From Arcobacter siniprincipis (GTDB taxonomy: Bacteria; Campylobacterota; Campylobacteria; Campylobacterales; Arcobacteraceae), in the NCBI RefSeq assembly GCF_048571125.1, contig NZ_CP182343.1, positions 2,418,001 through 2,482,000 on the forward strand: a DNA stretch of 64,000 nucleotides, given 5' to 3'. The translations under genes were made by a program, and so were the position numbers. This document shows positions 1 to 9,387 of the stretch, piece by piece (within the stretch, counting starts at the first letter, position 1; the number at the start of each line of letters is the position of its first letter). Below the pieces are notes generated by a model. It saw only the letters and a list, made by a program, of their open reading frames with translations, was not told the origin of the DNA and ran no database searches.

Positions 1-136
1 CAATAATAGTACACATAGAAGTCAGTTGATAAGAATAACCACTTTTTCTAATAGTATCAATCACCTTAGCCACATGTGCACTCTTGCTTTCACCATAATC
101 AGTTGGAAACATCGCCATTTCTAATAATACACTCAT
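1..136 (-). CDS. MTH1187-family thiamine-binding-type protein, N-terminal part
   Basis: The 45 codons visible start with MSVLLEMAMFPTDYGESKSA and continue into a helix and a YSYQLTSMCTII strand. This is the start of the small MTH1187/YqgV family (about 95-100 aa, ferredoxin-like fold, formerly DUF77), whose members bind thiamine or HMP. The start ATG is at 136-134 on the minus strand. The rest of the gene lies to the left of the window. It ends 8 bp before the next minus-strand gene's stop, so the two are probably co-transcribed. Family recognition is from the N-terminal motif alone. Confidence 0.7.
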   Translation of the reverse strand, partial: MSVLLEMAMFPTDYGESKSAHVAKVIDTIRKSGYSYQLTSMCTII

Positions 137-144
137 CTAAACTC

Positions 145-1581
145 CTAAACTTCTTTTTCTACTCTATTTTTACCACTATTCTTTACTTTATATAAGGTTT
201 CATCTGCCCTTGAGATGATTTTTTCTATTGTATCATCCTCTTTAAAAGTACTTACACCAAAACTTGCTGTAATCCCCTCTTTTACTAGATTATTTAATTC
301 TATATCATTCTCAAAACAATTCTTTAACTTTTGGGCTATGTCAAAAGTTTGTTCCAAATTTGAATTATTTAAAAGAATCAAGAACTCTTCTCCACCCCAC
401 CTTGATATGCTATCACTATCTCTAATTTGTAATTTTAAAATAGCAGCAATTCTTTTTAAAACATCATCTCCAACTAAATGCCCATAGTTATCATTTACAA
501 GTTTAAAATCATCTAAGTCTAAGAATATGATTGATTTAGGTATTTTATCCCTTTTAAATTGTTTTAAAGACTTCTCAAAATAATCATTGAAGGTTCTTCT
601 ATTATGTAAGTTTGTTAAGCTATCATAAGCAGCTAAACTTTCCAATTTTTTATTATATATCTTTATTGTATACAAAATTATAATTATGATAAGAATAGTT
701 ACAAATAAAGAAATAATAAGATTTAAAATAAAAGTCTTCCTAACTTCTCCGGTAAAGGTATCAAGCTTGGCTTCAACAAATAAATATAGATTTAACTCTT
801 TTACAAATTTACCATTTAAGATATATGTTTTGTCATTTTTTTTATATTCAAAAAGCTGTGGGCTTTCAAATTCTAAATCTTTATTTGCCAAATCTAATTC
901 TTTTATTGTTATTAGTTTATCAGGATTATTAAATTCATTTTCACTTAAAACAACTTCACCATTTTTATCTGTAAAGAATACATTAAAATTATATTTGAGC
1001 CTAAAGTGTTTTAACATTTCATTTATATATGAAATCTTTATTCCTATTCCTGTAGCCCCTAAATAATGGAACTTATCATCAAAAATTTTATAATTTATAA
1101 ACATGATTAAAGAATCAGCTAGTTTTTTATTAAAGTCTAAATTTATCTCATGATTTTCTGGGGTTTCTTTAAATTTAAAATACCAAGCATTTTCAGGATT
1201 GGATTTTTTAACTTTATCTATTAGGCCTTTAGAAGTATAATAATTACCCGTTTGATTAGAAACCAAAAAAGTACTAAACATATTGTATTTATTTTTTATA
1301 CTCTCCAAATATCTACTTATTTTTTCAGTTTGATTTTCTTCATGAAGAATCCAATCTTTTAAAAAAGTGTCATTTGCCATCATTGAAGATACTAAGGTAG
1401 GCTCTATAATATTTTTTTGCACTTCTGAGTAAATATTATCAATAGACAAAGGAAGTGATCTTTCTTTAAGATTTATTTCCATTTCTTTTAATGCTTTTTC
1501 ATAGTTCATTACAGAAGAACCAATAGTAAAAGTAAGCAACAGAAATGTCACTGTAATTACTACATAATTTTTAATATTCAT
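145..1581 (-). CDS. Membrane diguanylate cyclase (Cache-like sensor + GGDEF)
   Basis: A 478-aa protein that should make cyclic-di-GMP from two GTP. An N-terminal membrane segment (about residues 5-25) is followed by a periplasmic region of about 250 aa that resembles a Cache sensor. A second membrane segment (about 285-305) leads to a C-terminal GGDEF domain. The active-site loop is RWGGEEF, preceded by RDSD at the right distance for the RxxD product-inhibition site, so the cyclase looks both active and feedback-regulated. No EAL domain is present. It lies 14 bp after the upstream histidine kinase on the same strand, so the two sensors probably form an operon. The ligand cannot be read from sequence. 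Confidence 0.9.
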   Translation of the reverse strand: MNIKNYVVITVTFLLLTFTIGSSVMNYEKALKEMEINLKERSLPLSIDNIYSEVQKNIIEPTLVSSMMANDTFLKDWILHEENQTEKISRYLESIKNKYNMFSTFLVSNQTGNYYTSKGLIDKVKKSNPENAWYFKFKETPENHEINLDFNKKLADSLIMFINYKIFDDKFHYLGATGIGIKISYINEMLKHFRLKYNFNVFFTDKNGEVVLSENEFNNPDKLITIKELDLANKDLEFESPQLFEYKKNDKTYILNGKFVKELNLYLFVEAKLDTFTGEVRKTFILNLIISLFVTILIIIIILYTIKIYNKKLESLAAYDSLTNLHNRRTFNDYFEKSLKQFKRDKIPKSIIFLDLDDFKLVNDNYGHLVGDDVLKRIAAILKLQIRDSDSISRWGGEEFLILLNNSNLEQTFDIAQKLKNCFENDIELNNLVKEGITASFGVSTFKEDDTIEKIISRADETLYKVKNSGKNRVEKEV

Positions 1582-1595
1582 TTCTTTTCCTAATT

Positions 1596-3887
1596 TTATT
1601 TTTTCAACTCTTGAGGTAACGAAATCTTAAAACTAGCACCTTTGTACATTTTTTTATCAATTTCATATTTTACATTTTCAACTTTTATAAAACCCTTTAA
1701 ATGTTTAGTAATTATTTCTTGTGTCATATAAAGTCCTATTCCAGTGCCTTGACTTTTATGTTTAGTGGTAAAATAAGGTTCAAATATTTTTTGAATAATA
1801 TTATCATCTATTCCACCTGCATTATCTCTAATGTCAATAATTATATTGTCATATTTTTTAGAGATTTTTATAATTATAAATTTTTTTTCTGATTTATTTT
1901 TCATAAGTGCATCATGTGCATTATTAAAAATATTCATTAAACATTGAACTAGTTCATTTTCTAATGTATAAGTAAATAAATCTTCGCATTCATCTTTTAT
2001 TTCAATATTTAATGTATCAAATTTTGGTTTTAAAAGTTTTATTGTATTTTTATAAACTTCTTTTATATTGCATCTTACTATATTTTTATCTTTTGCAAAA
2101 TATTTTCTAAAATCTTCAATTGTATTTGATAAGTATTTAGTATTATCAATGATATTACTCAAACCCTCTTCAATTTTTTCTTTATTTAAAATCTTATATT
2201 CACTTTCAAGTTTAAGACCACTTGCACTTATTGAAATAGCTGAGAGTGGTTGTCTCCATTGATGAGCAATATTTTCAATCATTTCTCCCATTGCTGCCAT
2301 TTTGGACTGATTAAACAACAGTTGAGATTGTTCTTCGATTTTTTTATCTTTCTCATATTTTTCTGTAATATCTTGAAGTGTTCCTACTATTATCACAGCA
2401 TTATTTTCAATAAAAACTTCACATTGATTATTGACCCATTTAATTTTTTTATTTATTACAAGTCTATGAATGATCTCATAAGGTTTTTTTTCTTTAACAA
2501 GTCTATCAAGAAGTACATTTACCCTTCTTTTATCATCACTATGTACAAAAGACAAAAGATATTTTGAAGAAATTCTTCTTTTGCCTTTTTCTATTCCAAA
2601 AAGATCATATGTCTCATCGGAAAGGACTAAATCTTCTGTTTCATATGAATAACTCCATGATCCTATTTTTGATATTTTTTGTGCTTTTTTCAAGTTTTCT
2701 TGACTTTTCAAAAGACTTACTTGATTATTCTTTATTCTTTTTCGAATTTTATAAAAAATAGTAATTGATATAGAAATCATTACTAAAGAAAAAATTATTC
2801 CCCAAATTAACGAATTTTTTATTAATTCTTTTAAATAAACATCTGTCTCATTTTTTAGTTTATCAATTTGTTCATTTAAATCTTCAAAATAAAATCCAGA
2901 TGTTATAATCCAATTCCACTGTTTATTCCAATAAAAGTATGCATATCTTTCTTTTTCAATATCAAAGCCTGGTTTTTTAAACCAATATTTATGATAACCT
3001 TCCCCTTTTTCCTTTAAAAGTTTCAATACTTCTTTTCTATAAAAATTTCCTGTTTTATCTTTAACATTATCATCAATTTTTCTTTTTAAAACTTCTTCTT
3101 TATTATTGCTTACAATTAATTGAGCAAAATCTTTACCACCATTTATATCAAAAATATCAAAAATTAATATATATTCTTTTAAGTCAGGATTTAATTCTAT
3201 TTTATTAATTAAATCTATTTTTTCTTCATTTAAAATATCACGAGGATATACTAATGTTCCTATATATATATCCAATGGTTTAAAATATATGACAGCAACT
3301 GCTTTTAAAAATACATTATCCCTAAGATTTGGCTTTTTAAAATAATATTGAGTAAATCCAATTTTTTCATTATTTGATAAACTATTAAATAATTTTAAGC
3401 CTATTTTTTTATTATCTGTATCAAAATAATCATTTAAGTTTTTTCCAATTAAGTCTTTTTCAGGATGGGCAAGGATAGTTCCTGCTTTATCAAAAATAAA
3501 ATAATAACTCTTATCTTTGTTATATGTTAAAATTGAAAGCCTACTTTTTAGTACATTTATTAAACTCTTTTTTGATAAGTTTTTATTTTTTTTATATGTA
3601 TTTTTAGCAACTCTTAATGCAATTATAATTTTTTCTTCTAATTGGCTTTTAACTTTTTTATTAACTTTATTGTTATCTATTTTTATTATATTATTTATAT
3701 TATGAACTTTGTTATATATCAGATTTTTCTTTTCTTCAAAAAATTCGGCTTTTTTATTTTTTATTTGATTTTCTAACTGTTTCTTAGTAATATGTATATT
3801 ATAAATAGTAATACTTGTGATGAGAAAAATTATAATTATTATTGGTAAAAATATAATTTCAAAAATATAATTATTTTGCTTTTGCAT
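1596..3887 (-). CDS. Sensor histidine kinase (double Cache, PAS, HisKA, HATPase)
   Basis: A 763-aa membrane kinase. An N-terminal membrane helix is followed by two successive Cache-type modules, each with a YYFIFDKAGT- or WNWIITSGFY-like signature. A second membrane helix at about 360-380 leads to a PAS domain (about 405-510). The phosphoacceptor block is ENIAHQWRQPLS. The ATPase domain shows N box NNAHDAL, G1 DNAGGI, F box IFEPYFTT and G2 GTGIGLYM. No receiver domain is fused and no response regulator lies next to it, so it is an orphan kinase. The HQWRQPLS variant recurs in two other kinases in this window. The signal sensed is unknown. Confidence 0.92.
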   Translation of the reverse strand: MQKQNNYIFEIIFLPIIIIIFLITSITIYNIHITKKQLENQIKNKKAEFFEEKKNLIYNKVHNINNIIKIDNNKVNKKVKSQLEEKIIIALRVAKNTYKKNKNLSKKSLINVLKSRLSILTYNKDKSYYFIFDKAGTILAHPEKDLIGKNLNDYFDTDNKKIGLKLFNSLSNNEKIGFTQYYFKKPNLRDNVFLKAVAVIYFKPLDIYIGTLVYPRDILNEEKIDLINKIELNPDLKEYILIFDIFDINGGKDFAQLIVSNNKEEVLKRKIDDNVKDKTGNFYRKEVLKLLKEKGEGYHKYWFKKPGFDIEKERYAYFYWNKQWNWIITSGFYFEDLNEQIDKLKNETDVYLKELIKNSLIWGIIFSLVMISISITIFYKIRKRIKNNQVSLLKSQENLKKAQKISKIGSWSYSYETEDLVLSDETYDLFGIEKGKRRISSKYLLSFVHSDDKRRVNVLLDRLVKEKKPYEIIHRLVINKKIKWVNNQCEVFIENNAVIIVGTLQDITEKYEKDKKIEEQSQLLFNQSKMAAMGEMIENIAHQWRQPLSAISISASGLKLESEYKILNKEKIEEGLSNIIDNTKYLSNTIEDFRKYFAKDKNIVRCNIKEVYKNTIKLLKPKFDTLNIEIKDECEDLFTYTLENELVQCLMNIFNNAHDALMKNKSEKKFIIIKISKKYDNIIIDIRDNAGGIDDNIIQKIFEPYFTTKHKSQGTGIGLYMTQEIITKHLKGFIKVENVKYEIDKKMYKGASFKISLPQELKK

Positions 3888-4038
3888 GATATCCCTTGTG
3901 TTGAGACAATATTACAAAAAATAATAGAAATAATAACTTAATTATATATTAGCCATTAGATAATACAATAAAATATTAACCAACATTTCAATTCATTTTT
4001 GATATATTTACTATTCAAAATATTAACAAAGGATTACT

Positions 4039-4380
4039 ATGCAAATAGAAATGTCACCTGAAGTTGTTCTATCACAATTAGGTTATTCAAAAAGTGAAAG
4101 TGCACTAAAGCAAGCAGAAGTTATGATAAAAAATACAAAAGATTTTGAAAAGTTTGCAAAACATATTATTAGTTTAAATGACCATTTAAAAAAAATGAAT
4201 GCTTATGTAGGGTTTTCAAATAAAACAGAATACTTAAAAATTAAGTGTGATGAAAATGATTCAGATGAAATTCTAAAAGAATTTCATAATGAAGTTTCAC
4301 ATTGGGCTGACAAATATGGGGTAAAAGTTCAACAAATAAGTGAAAGACCAATTTATTATATTTTAGGTGTAAATAACTAA
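4039..4380 (+). CDS. Conserved hypothetical small protein
   Basis: A 113-aa soluble protein beginning MQIEMSPEVVLSQLGYS, with an AAAGGA ribosome site just upstream. It has no signal peptide and no membrane segment. The N-terminal half looks helical; the C-terminal half alternates strand and helix and ends YYILGVNN. Composition and codon use match neighbouring host genes. Its stop overlaps the stop of the converging msr fusion gene by 4 bp. I do not recognise a family and propose no function. Confidence 0.7.
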   Translation: MQIEMSPEVVLSQLGYSKSESALKQAEVMIKNTKDFEKFAKHIISLNDHLKKMNAYVGFSNKTEYLKIKCDENDSDEILKEFHNEVSHWADKYGVKVQQISERPIYYILGVNN

Positions 4381-5228
4381 AATATTTTCTTATAAGTATG
4401 ACAATATGGCACCTTTTGGTGTCTGTCATAATAATTTTGATGATATTCTTCTGCTTCATAAAAAGTTGATGCTTCGTATAATGCAGTAGCCACTTTGTAC
4501 CCTTTACTTTCTAACTCATCTATTATTTCCAAAGATTTTTCTCTTTGCTCATCATTTTTATAAAATATTGCAGATAAATATTGACTACCTATGTCAGGAC
4601 CTTGACCATTGGATTGAGTGAAATCATGAATTTCAAAAAAATATTTGACTAACTGTTCAAAAGTGACTACTTTCTTATCATATTCTATTTTTACTGTTTC
4701 TAAATGCCCCGTTGTACCAGTACAAACACTTTGGTAATCAGGATGAAGTGTATCTCCACCCATATATCCAGAAACTGCACTATAAACACCTTTTAAGTGT
4801 TCAAAATGATATTCTACACCCCAAAAACAACCTGCTGCAAAATAACATATTGCTTGGTCTTCATTTGTTTTATTTATATAATCAAAATTTAATGAAATAG
4901 AATTTACACAATGTCTTGTATTTTTTGATGTAAAACCTTCACCTTCAAATACATGACCTAAATGAGCACCACAGTTTGCACAAACAATTTCTGTTCTTCT
5001 TCCATCACTATCTTGAACTCTTTTTACAGTTCCAAAATCATCATCAAAACTTGGCCAACCACAACTTGAGTTAAATTTACTATCAGATGAATACAGCTTT
5101 GTATCACATTTTTTACATTTATAAATACCATCCGAATAAAAATCATTATATTTACCAGAAAAAGGTCTCTCTGTTCCTTTATTTTCTATTACTCTTATTT
5201 CTTCTTCAGTTAATTTATTAAATGACAT
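4377..5228 (-). CDS. msrBA: Bifunctional methionine sulfoxide reductase MsrB-MsrA fusion
   Basis: A 283-aa fusion that reduces both epimers of methionine sulfoxide in oxidised proteins. Residues 1-120 are MsrB: zinc-site cysteine pairs CKKC and CANC, the CGWPSF block, GAHLGHVF, and the resolving/catalytic region TRHCVNS. Residues about 125-283 are MsrA with the catalytic cysteine in GCFWGVEYHF and the conserved HPDYQSVC and GTTGH blocks. No signal peptide is seen, so the cytoplasm is the likely site. The order B then A is the reverse of some bacterial fusions. An AGGA ribosome site precedes the ATG. Its 3' end meets that of the converging small gene. Confidence 0.95.
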   Translation of the reverse strand: MSFNKLTEEEIRVIENKGTERPFSGKYNDFYSDGIYKCKKCDTKLYSSDSKFNSSCGWPSFDDDFGTVKRVQDSDGRRTEIVCANCGAHLGHVFEGEGFTSKNTRHCVNSISLNFDYINKTNEDQAICYFAAGCFWGVEYHFEHLKGVYSAVSGYMGGDTLHPDYQSVCTGTTGHLETVKIEYDKKVVTFEQLVKYFFEIHDFTQSNGQGPDIGSQYLSAIFYKNDEQREKSLEIIDELESKGYKVATALYEASTFYEAEEYHQNYYDRHQKVPYCHTYKKIF

Positions 5229-5321
5229 TTTATATCCTATAATTTATAATTTCTGAAATTCTATCTAAAGAAAAAAAGTTCTTTAATAAATTATAAATAT
5301 AGTTTTTGCTCTTAATAAAAA

Positions 5322-5951
5322 TTAAATTTTTGAAGATTCTTTAACATCAAACTTTACATTTATTAACACTTCATTTTTATATAAAAGCTTACCTTCAAAG
5401 ATATCATTTACTTCAAATTTTCCTACACCACTAGGAGTTCCACTCATAAGTATATCTCCATCTTCAAAAGATGAAAAAGTGTTTAAATTTTTTATTATTT
5501 CATTTGGTTTATATATCATCATAGATACATCACCTTTTTGTTTAAGTTCCCCATTAATATATAACTCAATACCAAGATCTGAAACATCTCCATCAAAACT
5601 TACAAACTTTGAGAAAACAGCTGCTCCATCAAAACATTTAGCTCTTTCCCAAGGTAAACCCTTTTGTTTAAGCTTTGATTGTACTTCTCTTAAAGTTAAG
5701 TCTAATCCAAATCCAACAGCTGATATTTTATTTTCTTCCATTAAAAATGATATTTCAGCTTCATAATGACAACTAGTATTTCCTTTTGGAAATACCAATT
5801 CATCACTTATTGAAGAGTTTGGTTTGAAGAAAAAAACTGGTTCTTCTGGTGTCTCATTATTTAGCTCTTTTATGTGATCTACATAGTTTCTACCTATGCA
5901 TACTACTTTTGAAGGGTATATCTTTTTATTATCTATTAGTATTTTATTCAT
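5322..5951 (-). CDS. Fumarylacetoacetate hydrolase family protein (FAHD1-like)
   Basis: A 209-aa soluble enzyme of the FAH fold. Visible family blocks are CIGRNYVDHIKE, FFFKPNSS, HYEAEISFLM (metal-binding glutamates), FDGAAVFSKFV and LMSGTPSGVG near the C-terminus. Small members of about 200-220 aa are usually acylpyruvases or oxaloacetate decarboxylases. The exact substrate cannot be told from sequence and no catabolic operon surrounds it. It is transcribed toward the msr gene with about 90 bp between them. Confidence 0.88.
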   Translation of the reverse strand: MNKILIDNKKIYPSKVVCIGRNYVDHIKELNNETPEEPVFFFKPNSSISDELVFPKGNTSCHYEAEISFLMEENKISAVGFGLDLTLREVQSKLKQKGLPWERAKCFDGAAVFSKFVSFDGDVSDLGIELYINGELKQKGDVSMMIYKPNEIIKNLNTFSSFEDGDILMSGTPSGVGKFEVNDIFEGKLLYKNEVLINVKFDVKESSKI

Positions 5952-6026
5952 TTTTCTACTTTTATATAAATTTTACATAGCTTTTACTTAAAACTGTAGT
6001 TGAAAAATTATATCGAAAATGAACTA

Positions 6027-6045
6027 ATTTTGATAATTTATATCT
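6027..6045. promoter_or_regulatory. TTGATA-N5-TATC motif, copy A
   Basis: The 19-bp ATTTTGATAATTTATATCT here is identical to a copy at 10250-10268 and nearly identical to a fuller palindrome at 7901-7920. It lies upstream of the nhaD remnant. A regulator binding site is inferred from repetition and dyad symmetry only. Confidence 0.4.
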
Positions 6046-6057
6046 CATAAATTTTGA

Positions 6058-7128
6058 AAGATCTTCTTATTTCTTTCTATGACATATATCTAATCACTTA
6101 TTCATATGGGTGTTTTTGATAGACTAAAATACAATCTAGTTTCAAAAGGGTATAGTTATAGAAAACTATTTTGGCTTACTGGATTTTTATCTTTCTTTAT
6201 CTCACCAATTGCAGATAACTTAACAACAGCACTTATTCTTTCAACTGTTTTAATTACAATTGAAAAAGAGAAAAAAGAGTTTTTAGTTCCAGGTGCAATT
6301 AATATCGTAGTTGCAGCTAATGCTGGTGGTGAGTGGTCTCCATTTGGTGATATTACAACTTTGATGGTTTGGACTTCAGGTAAGGGTCAATTTATGGACT
6401 TTTTATATCTATTCCCTGCCTCAATATTAGGATATTTAGCAACTGCTTTTTTATTATCTCTTGTTGTTCCAAAAACAAAACCAGAATTTGATTCAAAAGT
6501 TGAAGTTCCTCAAATGAAAGACGGTGCAAAAACTATCATTTTCTTAGGTGTTGTTACAATTGTCATGGCAGTAATTTCTCATCAATTCTTAGACTTCTCA
6601 GCTATGTGGGGTATGATGTTTGGTTTAATGTTATTAAAATTCTGTTCATTTAAATTAAGAAAAAAATATGGAAGTGAACACTTTGATATTTTTTATTCGA
6701 TGTCAAAAATTGAAAATAATACTTTGATGTTTTTCTTTGGTATTTTAGCAGCAGTTGGAGCTTTATATTTTGTAGGTTGGCTAACTCTTACTTCAGTAGT
6801 ATATCATCCAAATCATTTAGGACCAACTTTATCAAATATTGCAGTTGGGTTCTTATCAGCAATTGTAGATAATGTTCCAGTAATGTCTGCTATTTTAAAA
6901 GCAAATCCAAATATGGATATTTCAAACTGGCTATTAGTTACATTAACAGCAGGTATTGGTGGTTCTTTAATCTCATTTGGTAGTGCTGCTGGTGTAGGTG
7001 TTATGGGAAAACTAAAAGGTGTTTATACTTTTAGTAGTCATATGAAATATGCGTGGACTATTTTAATTTGATATTTTGTATCAATTGGTATTTGGTATTT
7101 TCAATTTGAGATGTTAAAACTTTATTAA
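6058..7128 (+). pseudogene. nhaD: nhaD Na+/H+ antiporter pseudogene (5' truncated, in-frame stops)
   Basis: The longest open stretch (6106-7071, 321 codons) is NhaD-like: GVFDRLKYNLVSKGYSYRKLFWLTG, ISPIADNLTTAL, NAGGEWSPFGDITTLMVW and SAIVDNVPVMSAI. NhaD proteins are normally over 400 aa, and about the first 100 residues are missing. Upstream of the ATG the same frame reads a family-like LFLSMTYI, then TAA (6091-6093), then SLIHMGVFD. At the 3' end TGA (7069-7071) interrupts the frame, which then continues with YFVSIGIWYFQFEMLKLY to TAA at 7126-7128. A GGA-to-TGA change would explain the second stop. The gene therefore carries at least two lesions plus a 5' deletion. Confidence 0.82.
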
Positions 7129-7136
7129 TTAAACTT

Positions 7137-7167
7137 AAAAAAAGAAGAATTTAAATCTTCTTTTTTT
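7137..7167. terminator. Rho-independent terminator after nhaD remnant
   Basis: A-run plus GAAGA, a 7-nt loop (ATTTAAA), then TCTTC and a run of seven T. The 12-bp stem with A and T tracts can work in both directions and serves the converging nhaD remnant and Crp/Fnr gene. Confidence 0.75.
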
Positions 7168-7208
7168 ATAAAATATAGTAAATATCTTGAGATTTATCAT
7201 AATTAATA

Positions 7209-7823
7209 TTATTCTATATTACCCTTCTTTTTTAATTCTCTTCTAATACGACTCAAATGAGTAGGTGAAATACCCAAGTATGATGCTATATAGTGCTTAG
7301 GAATTCTTTTTATGATATTTTTAAATTCTTCGTTGAATTTTTCATATCTTTTTTTAGCATTATCAAGAACAAGAGAAGAGCCTATATCATCTCTTTCTAA
7401 TACCCAATGTTTTTCTAAATAAAAAATATGAAAAAATTTTAAATCATCATATGTTTCTAAAAGTTTTCTATATTTGTCGTGTTTAATATCTATAACTATT
7501 GAATCTTCAATTGCTTGAACTACTGCATTTATAGGTTTTTTATATAAAAGTGCAACCATTGGTCCATAAAATTTAGTTTCCCAGAAAAATTTTTTTGTAT
7601 ATTCTTCTGCTTTTTCATTAAATGAAAATGTTCTAAATAAACCTTTATATACATAAGAAAAAGCATCTACTTTATCATAAAGTTCAAATGCATATGCATT
7701 TTTTTTTATTTCTTTTATTGTGCATATATTTTTAAACTCTTTCCATGTTTTTTCTGAAAGTGGATAATAAGAATCTAAAGTCTTTTTAAGTGAGTTAAAT
7801 ATTTCTTCTGTACTTGTGTTCAT
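7209..7823 (-). CDS. Crp/Fnr family transcriptional regulator
   Basis: A 204-aa DNA-binding protein. The N-terminal 130 residues form a cyclic-nucleotide-binding-type beta barrel (FELYDKVDAFSYVYKGLFRTFSF resembles the PxGxxxxxxGxxxxGxxR region loosely). The C-terminus has a winged helix with the recognition stretch YIASYLGISPTHLSRIRRE. There is no Fnr-type N-terminal cysteine cluster, so iron-sulfur oxygen sensing is unlikely. It is divergent from the EamA transporter gene; a palindrome in the shared region (7904-7920) is a plausible operator. The ligand is unknown. Confidence 0.88.
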   Translation of the reverse strand: MNTSTEEIFNSLKKTLDSYYPLSEKTWKEFKNICTIKEIKKNAYAFELYDKVDAFSYVYKGLFRTFSFNEKAEEYTKKFFWETKFYGPMVALLYKKPINAVVQAIEDSIVIDIKHDKYRKLLETYDDLKFFHIFYLEKHWVLERDDIGSSLVLDNAKKRYEKFNEEFKNIIKRIPKHYIASYLGISPTHLSRIRRELKKKGNIE

Positions 7824-7903
7824 AAATAATCTTTAATATTTTAGAAAGGATATTACAAATTTATTTAAAAATCAATATATGTATATGACAAAGATAAATA
7901 ATT

Positions 7904-7920
7904 TTGATAATCTGTATCAA
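7904..7920. promoter_or_regulatory. TTGATA-N5-TATCAA palindrome, copy B (candidate operator)
   Basis: A perfect dyad, TTGATA then 5 bp then TATCAA, lying 13 bp upstream of the EamA start and between it and the divergent Crp/Fnr gene. Fnr/Crp-type half sites often read TTGAT/ATCAA, although the usual spacer is 4-6 bp between slightly different arms. Near-copies occur at 6027 and 10250. Confidence 0.5.
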
Positions 7921-7933
7921 AAAAGGATATTTT

Positions 7934-8815
7934 ATGTCAAAAACATTATATGCACATATTTTAATTTTATTTGCAACGTTTATATCAGGAGGATCATTTA
8001 TAGTATCTCAAAAATTATCAGGAGTAATTAATCCTATTTCGATTAATTTATTAAGATTTTTAATAGCAACTGTAACTTTGCTTCCTTTTATATTTTTAAA
8101 AAAAGAGTATAGAATAAAACTTATTTCAACTTTTAAAAGAGCATTTATAATAAGTTTTTTTTATACATCATTTTTAATAGGAATGTTCATCTCTTTAGAA
8201 TACACAACTGCTTTAAACACTGGAGCAATATTTACCCTTGTACCTTTAATTACTGCAATATTATCAATGATATTTTTCAAACAAAAAATCCCAAAAAAAC
8301 AATATTTAGTATATCTTTTTGGAATTATTGGAACTTGCATTGTTATTTTTAAAGCAAGCTTACAACTTTTTTTGTCACTTACTTTAAATAAAGGAGATAT
8401 ATTTTTTTTTATATCTATTTTATTTATATCAATGTATTCTATTTGTGCAAAATATTTTTATGAAAAAGATGATAAGTTAGTTGTTTTAGTTTTTATGACA
8501 TTAGTTGGTGGTTGCATTTGGATGTCAATTGCTTTAATTATATTCAATATACCTTTACAATGGAATAGAATCAATACAAATGATTTTGTTTCCTTAGGTT
8601 ATATTAGTATACCTGCAACTTTGGTTACTGCATATTTATATCAAAAGTGTACAGTGATTTTAGGACCTAAGAAAATTATGGCTTATACTTACTTAACTCC
8701 TGCTTCTATTGCAATACTTATGTTTGTTGTGTCATCACAAGTTTTAACTTATTGGGTAATTATAGGTATATTGATATCTACTTTTTCTACAGTAATGTTA
8801 TTACGAAAAAGTTAA
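7934..8815 (+). CDS. EamA/DMT-family membrane transporter
   Basis: A 293-aa inner-membrane protein with about ten hydrophobic helices in the two-repeat layout of the drug/metabolite transporter superfamily. Typical motifs are SGGSFIVSQK near the N-terminus, PISINLLRF, EYTTALNTGAIFTLVPLITAI at the end of repeat 1, and AYTYLTPASIAIL in repeat 2. I chose the ATG at 7934 because AAAAGGAT lies 8 bp upstream; a longer reading from TTG at 7904 runs through the palindromic site and has no ribosome site. Divergent from a Crp/Fnr regulator that probably controls it. The substrate is unknown. Confidence 0.88.
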   Translation: MSKTLYAHILILFATFISGGSFIVSQKLSGVINPISINLLRFLIATVTLLPFIFLKKEYRIKLISTFKRAFIISFFYTSFLIGMFISLEYTTALNTGAIFTLVPLITAILSMIFFKQKIPKKQYLVYLFGIIGTCIVIFKASLQLFLSLTLNKGDIFFFISILFISMYSICAKYFYEKDDKLVVLVFMTLVGGCIWMSIALIIFNIPLQWNRINTNDFVSLGYISIPATLVTAYLYQKCTVILGPKKIMAYTYLTPASIAILMFVVSSQVLTYWVIIGILISTFSTVMLLRKS

Positions 8816-8857
8816 AAGAATTTTAATGGAGCAATTCAAACTATAGTAGAAAATATT

Positions 8858-9319
8858 CTATTTAACCTTATTATTTGCTTCACTAATTTTCCCTAATACT
8901 TTATACAACAATGCATAAAGATTTTCTACATCGTCTTTATCCATCTGTAAAGAACGCCCTAGTTCCTCTGGAACTTTAATGGCATTATCTTTTAGCTTTT
9001 CACCTTCTAAAGTAAGTCGTACAACTAAATTACGTTCATCTTCTTGTGCACGTGTCCTAGTAATATATCCTTTAGACTCTAGTTTTTTCAATAAAGGAGT
9101 TAATGTTCCAGAATCCAAATACAAATATTTACCCAATAATTTGCTATTTATTTCTTTGTGTTCCCACATAACCATCATTGTAAGATATTGAGTATAAGTT
9201 AAATCAAGCTTGTCCAAAAAAGGCTTATAAATTCTTACAACTTCTTTTGAACAAGCATACAAAGGAAAACATAGTTGATTTTCAAGTTTTAAAATTTCAT
9301 CTTTGTTTTCTTCTAGCAT
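8858..9319 (-). CDS. MarR family peroxide-sensing repressor (OhrR-like)
   Basis: A 153-aa MarR winged-helix protein. The N-terminus reads LENQLCFPLYACSKEV, with the reactive cysteine (about residue 17) that OhrR uses to sense organic hydroperoxides, and a second cysteine six residues on. DNA-binding features are YLYLDSGTLTPLLKKLESKGY and the wing RTRAQEDERNLVV. It sits 68 bp downstream of a glutathione peroxidase gene on the same strand, a typical sensor-effector pair. Two inverted repeats resembling OhrR boxes precede the peroxidase gene, and a weaker ATACA-N6-TGTAT dyad precedes this gene, suggesting autoregulation. Confidence 0.88.
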   Translation of the reverse strand: MLEENKDEILKLENQLCFPLYACSKEVVRIYKPFLDKLDLTYTQYLTMMVMWEHKEINSKLLGKYLYLDSGTLTPLLKKLESKGYITRTRAQEDERNLVVRLTLEGEKLKDNAIKVPEELGRSLQMDKDDVENLYALLYKVLGKISEANNKVK

Positions 9320-9387
9320 ACAAATCCTTGTTTACAATATATTTCATACAATGAAGTGTATCAAGATTTGCATTAATAAAAGAAGAC

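Noticed and set aside
7904..7933. N-terminal extension of the EamA gene from TTG at 7904
   Set aside because: It runs through the palindromic site and lacks a ribosome site, while ATG 7934 has AAAAGGAT.
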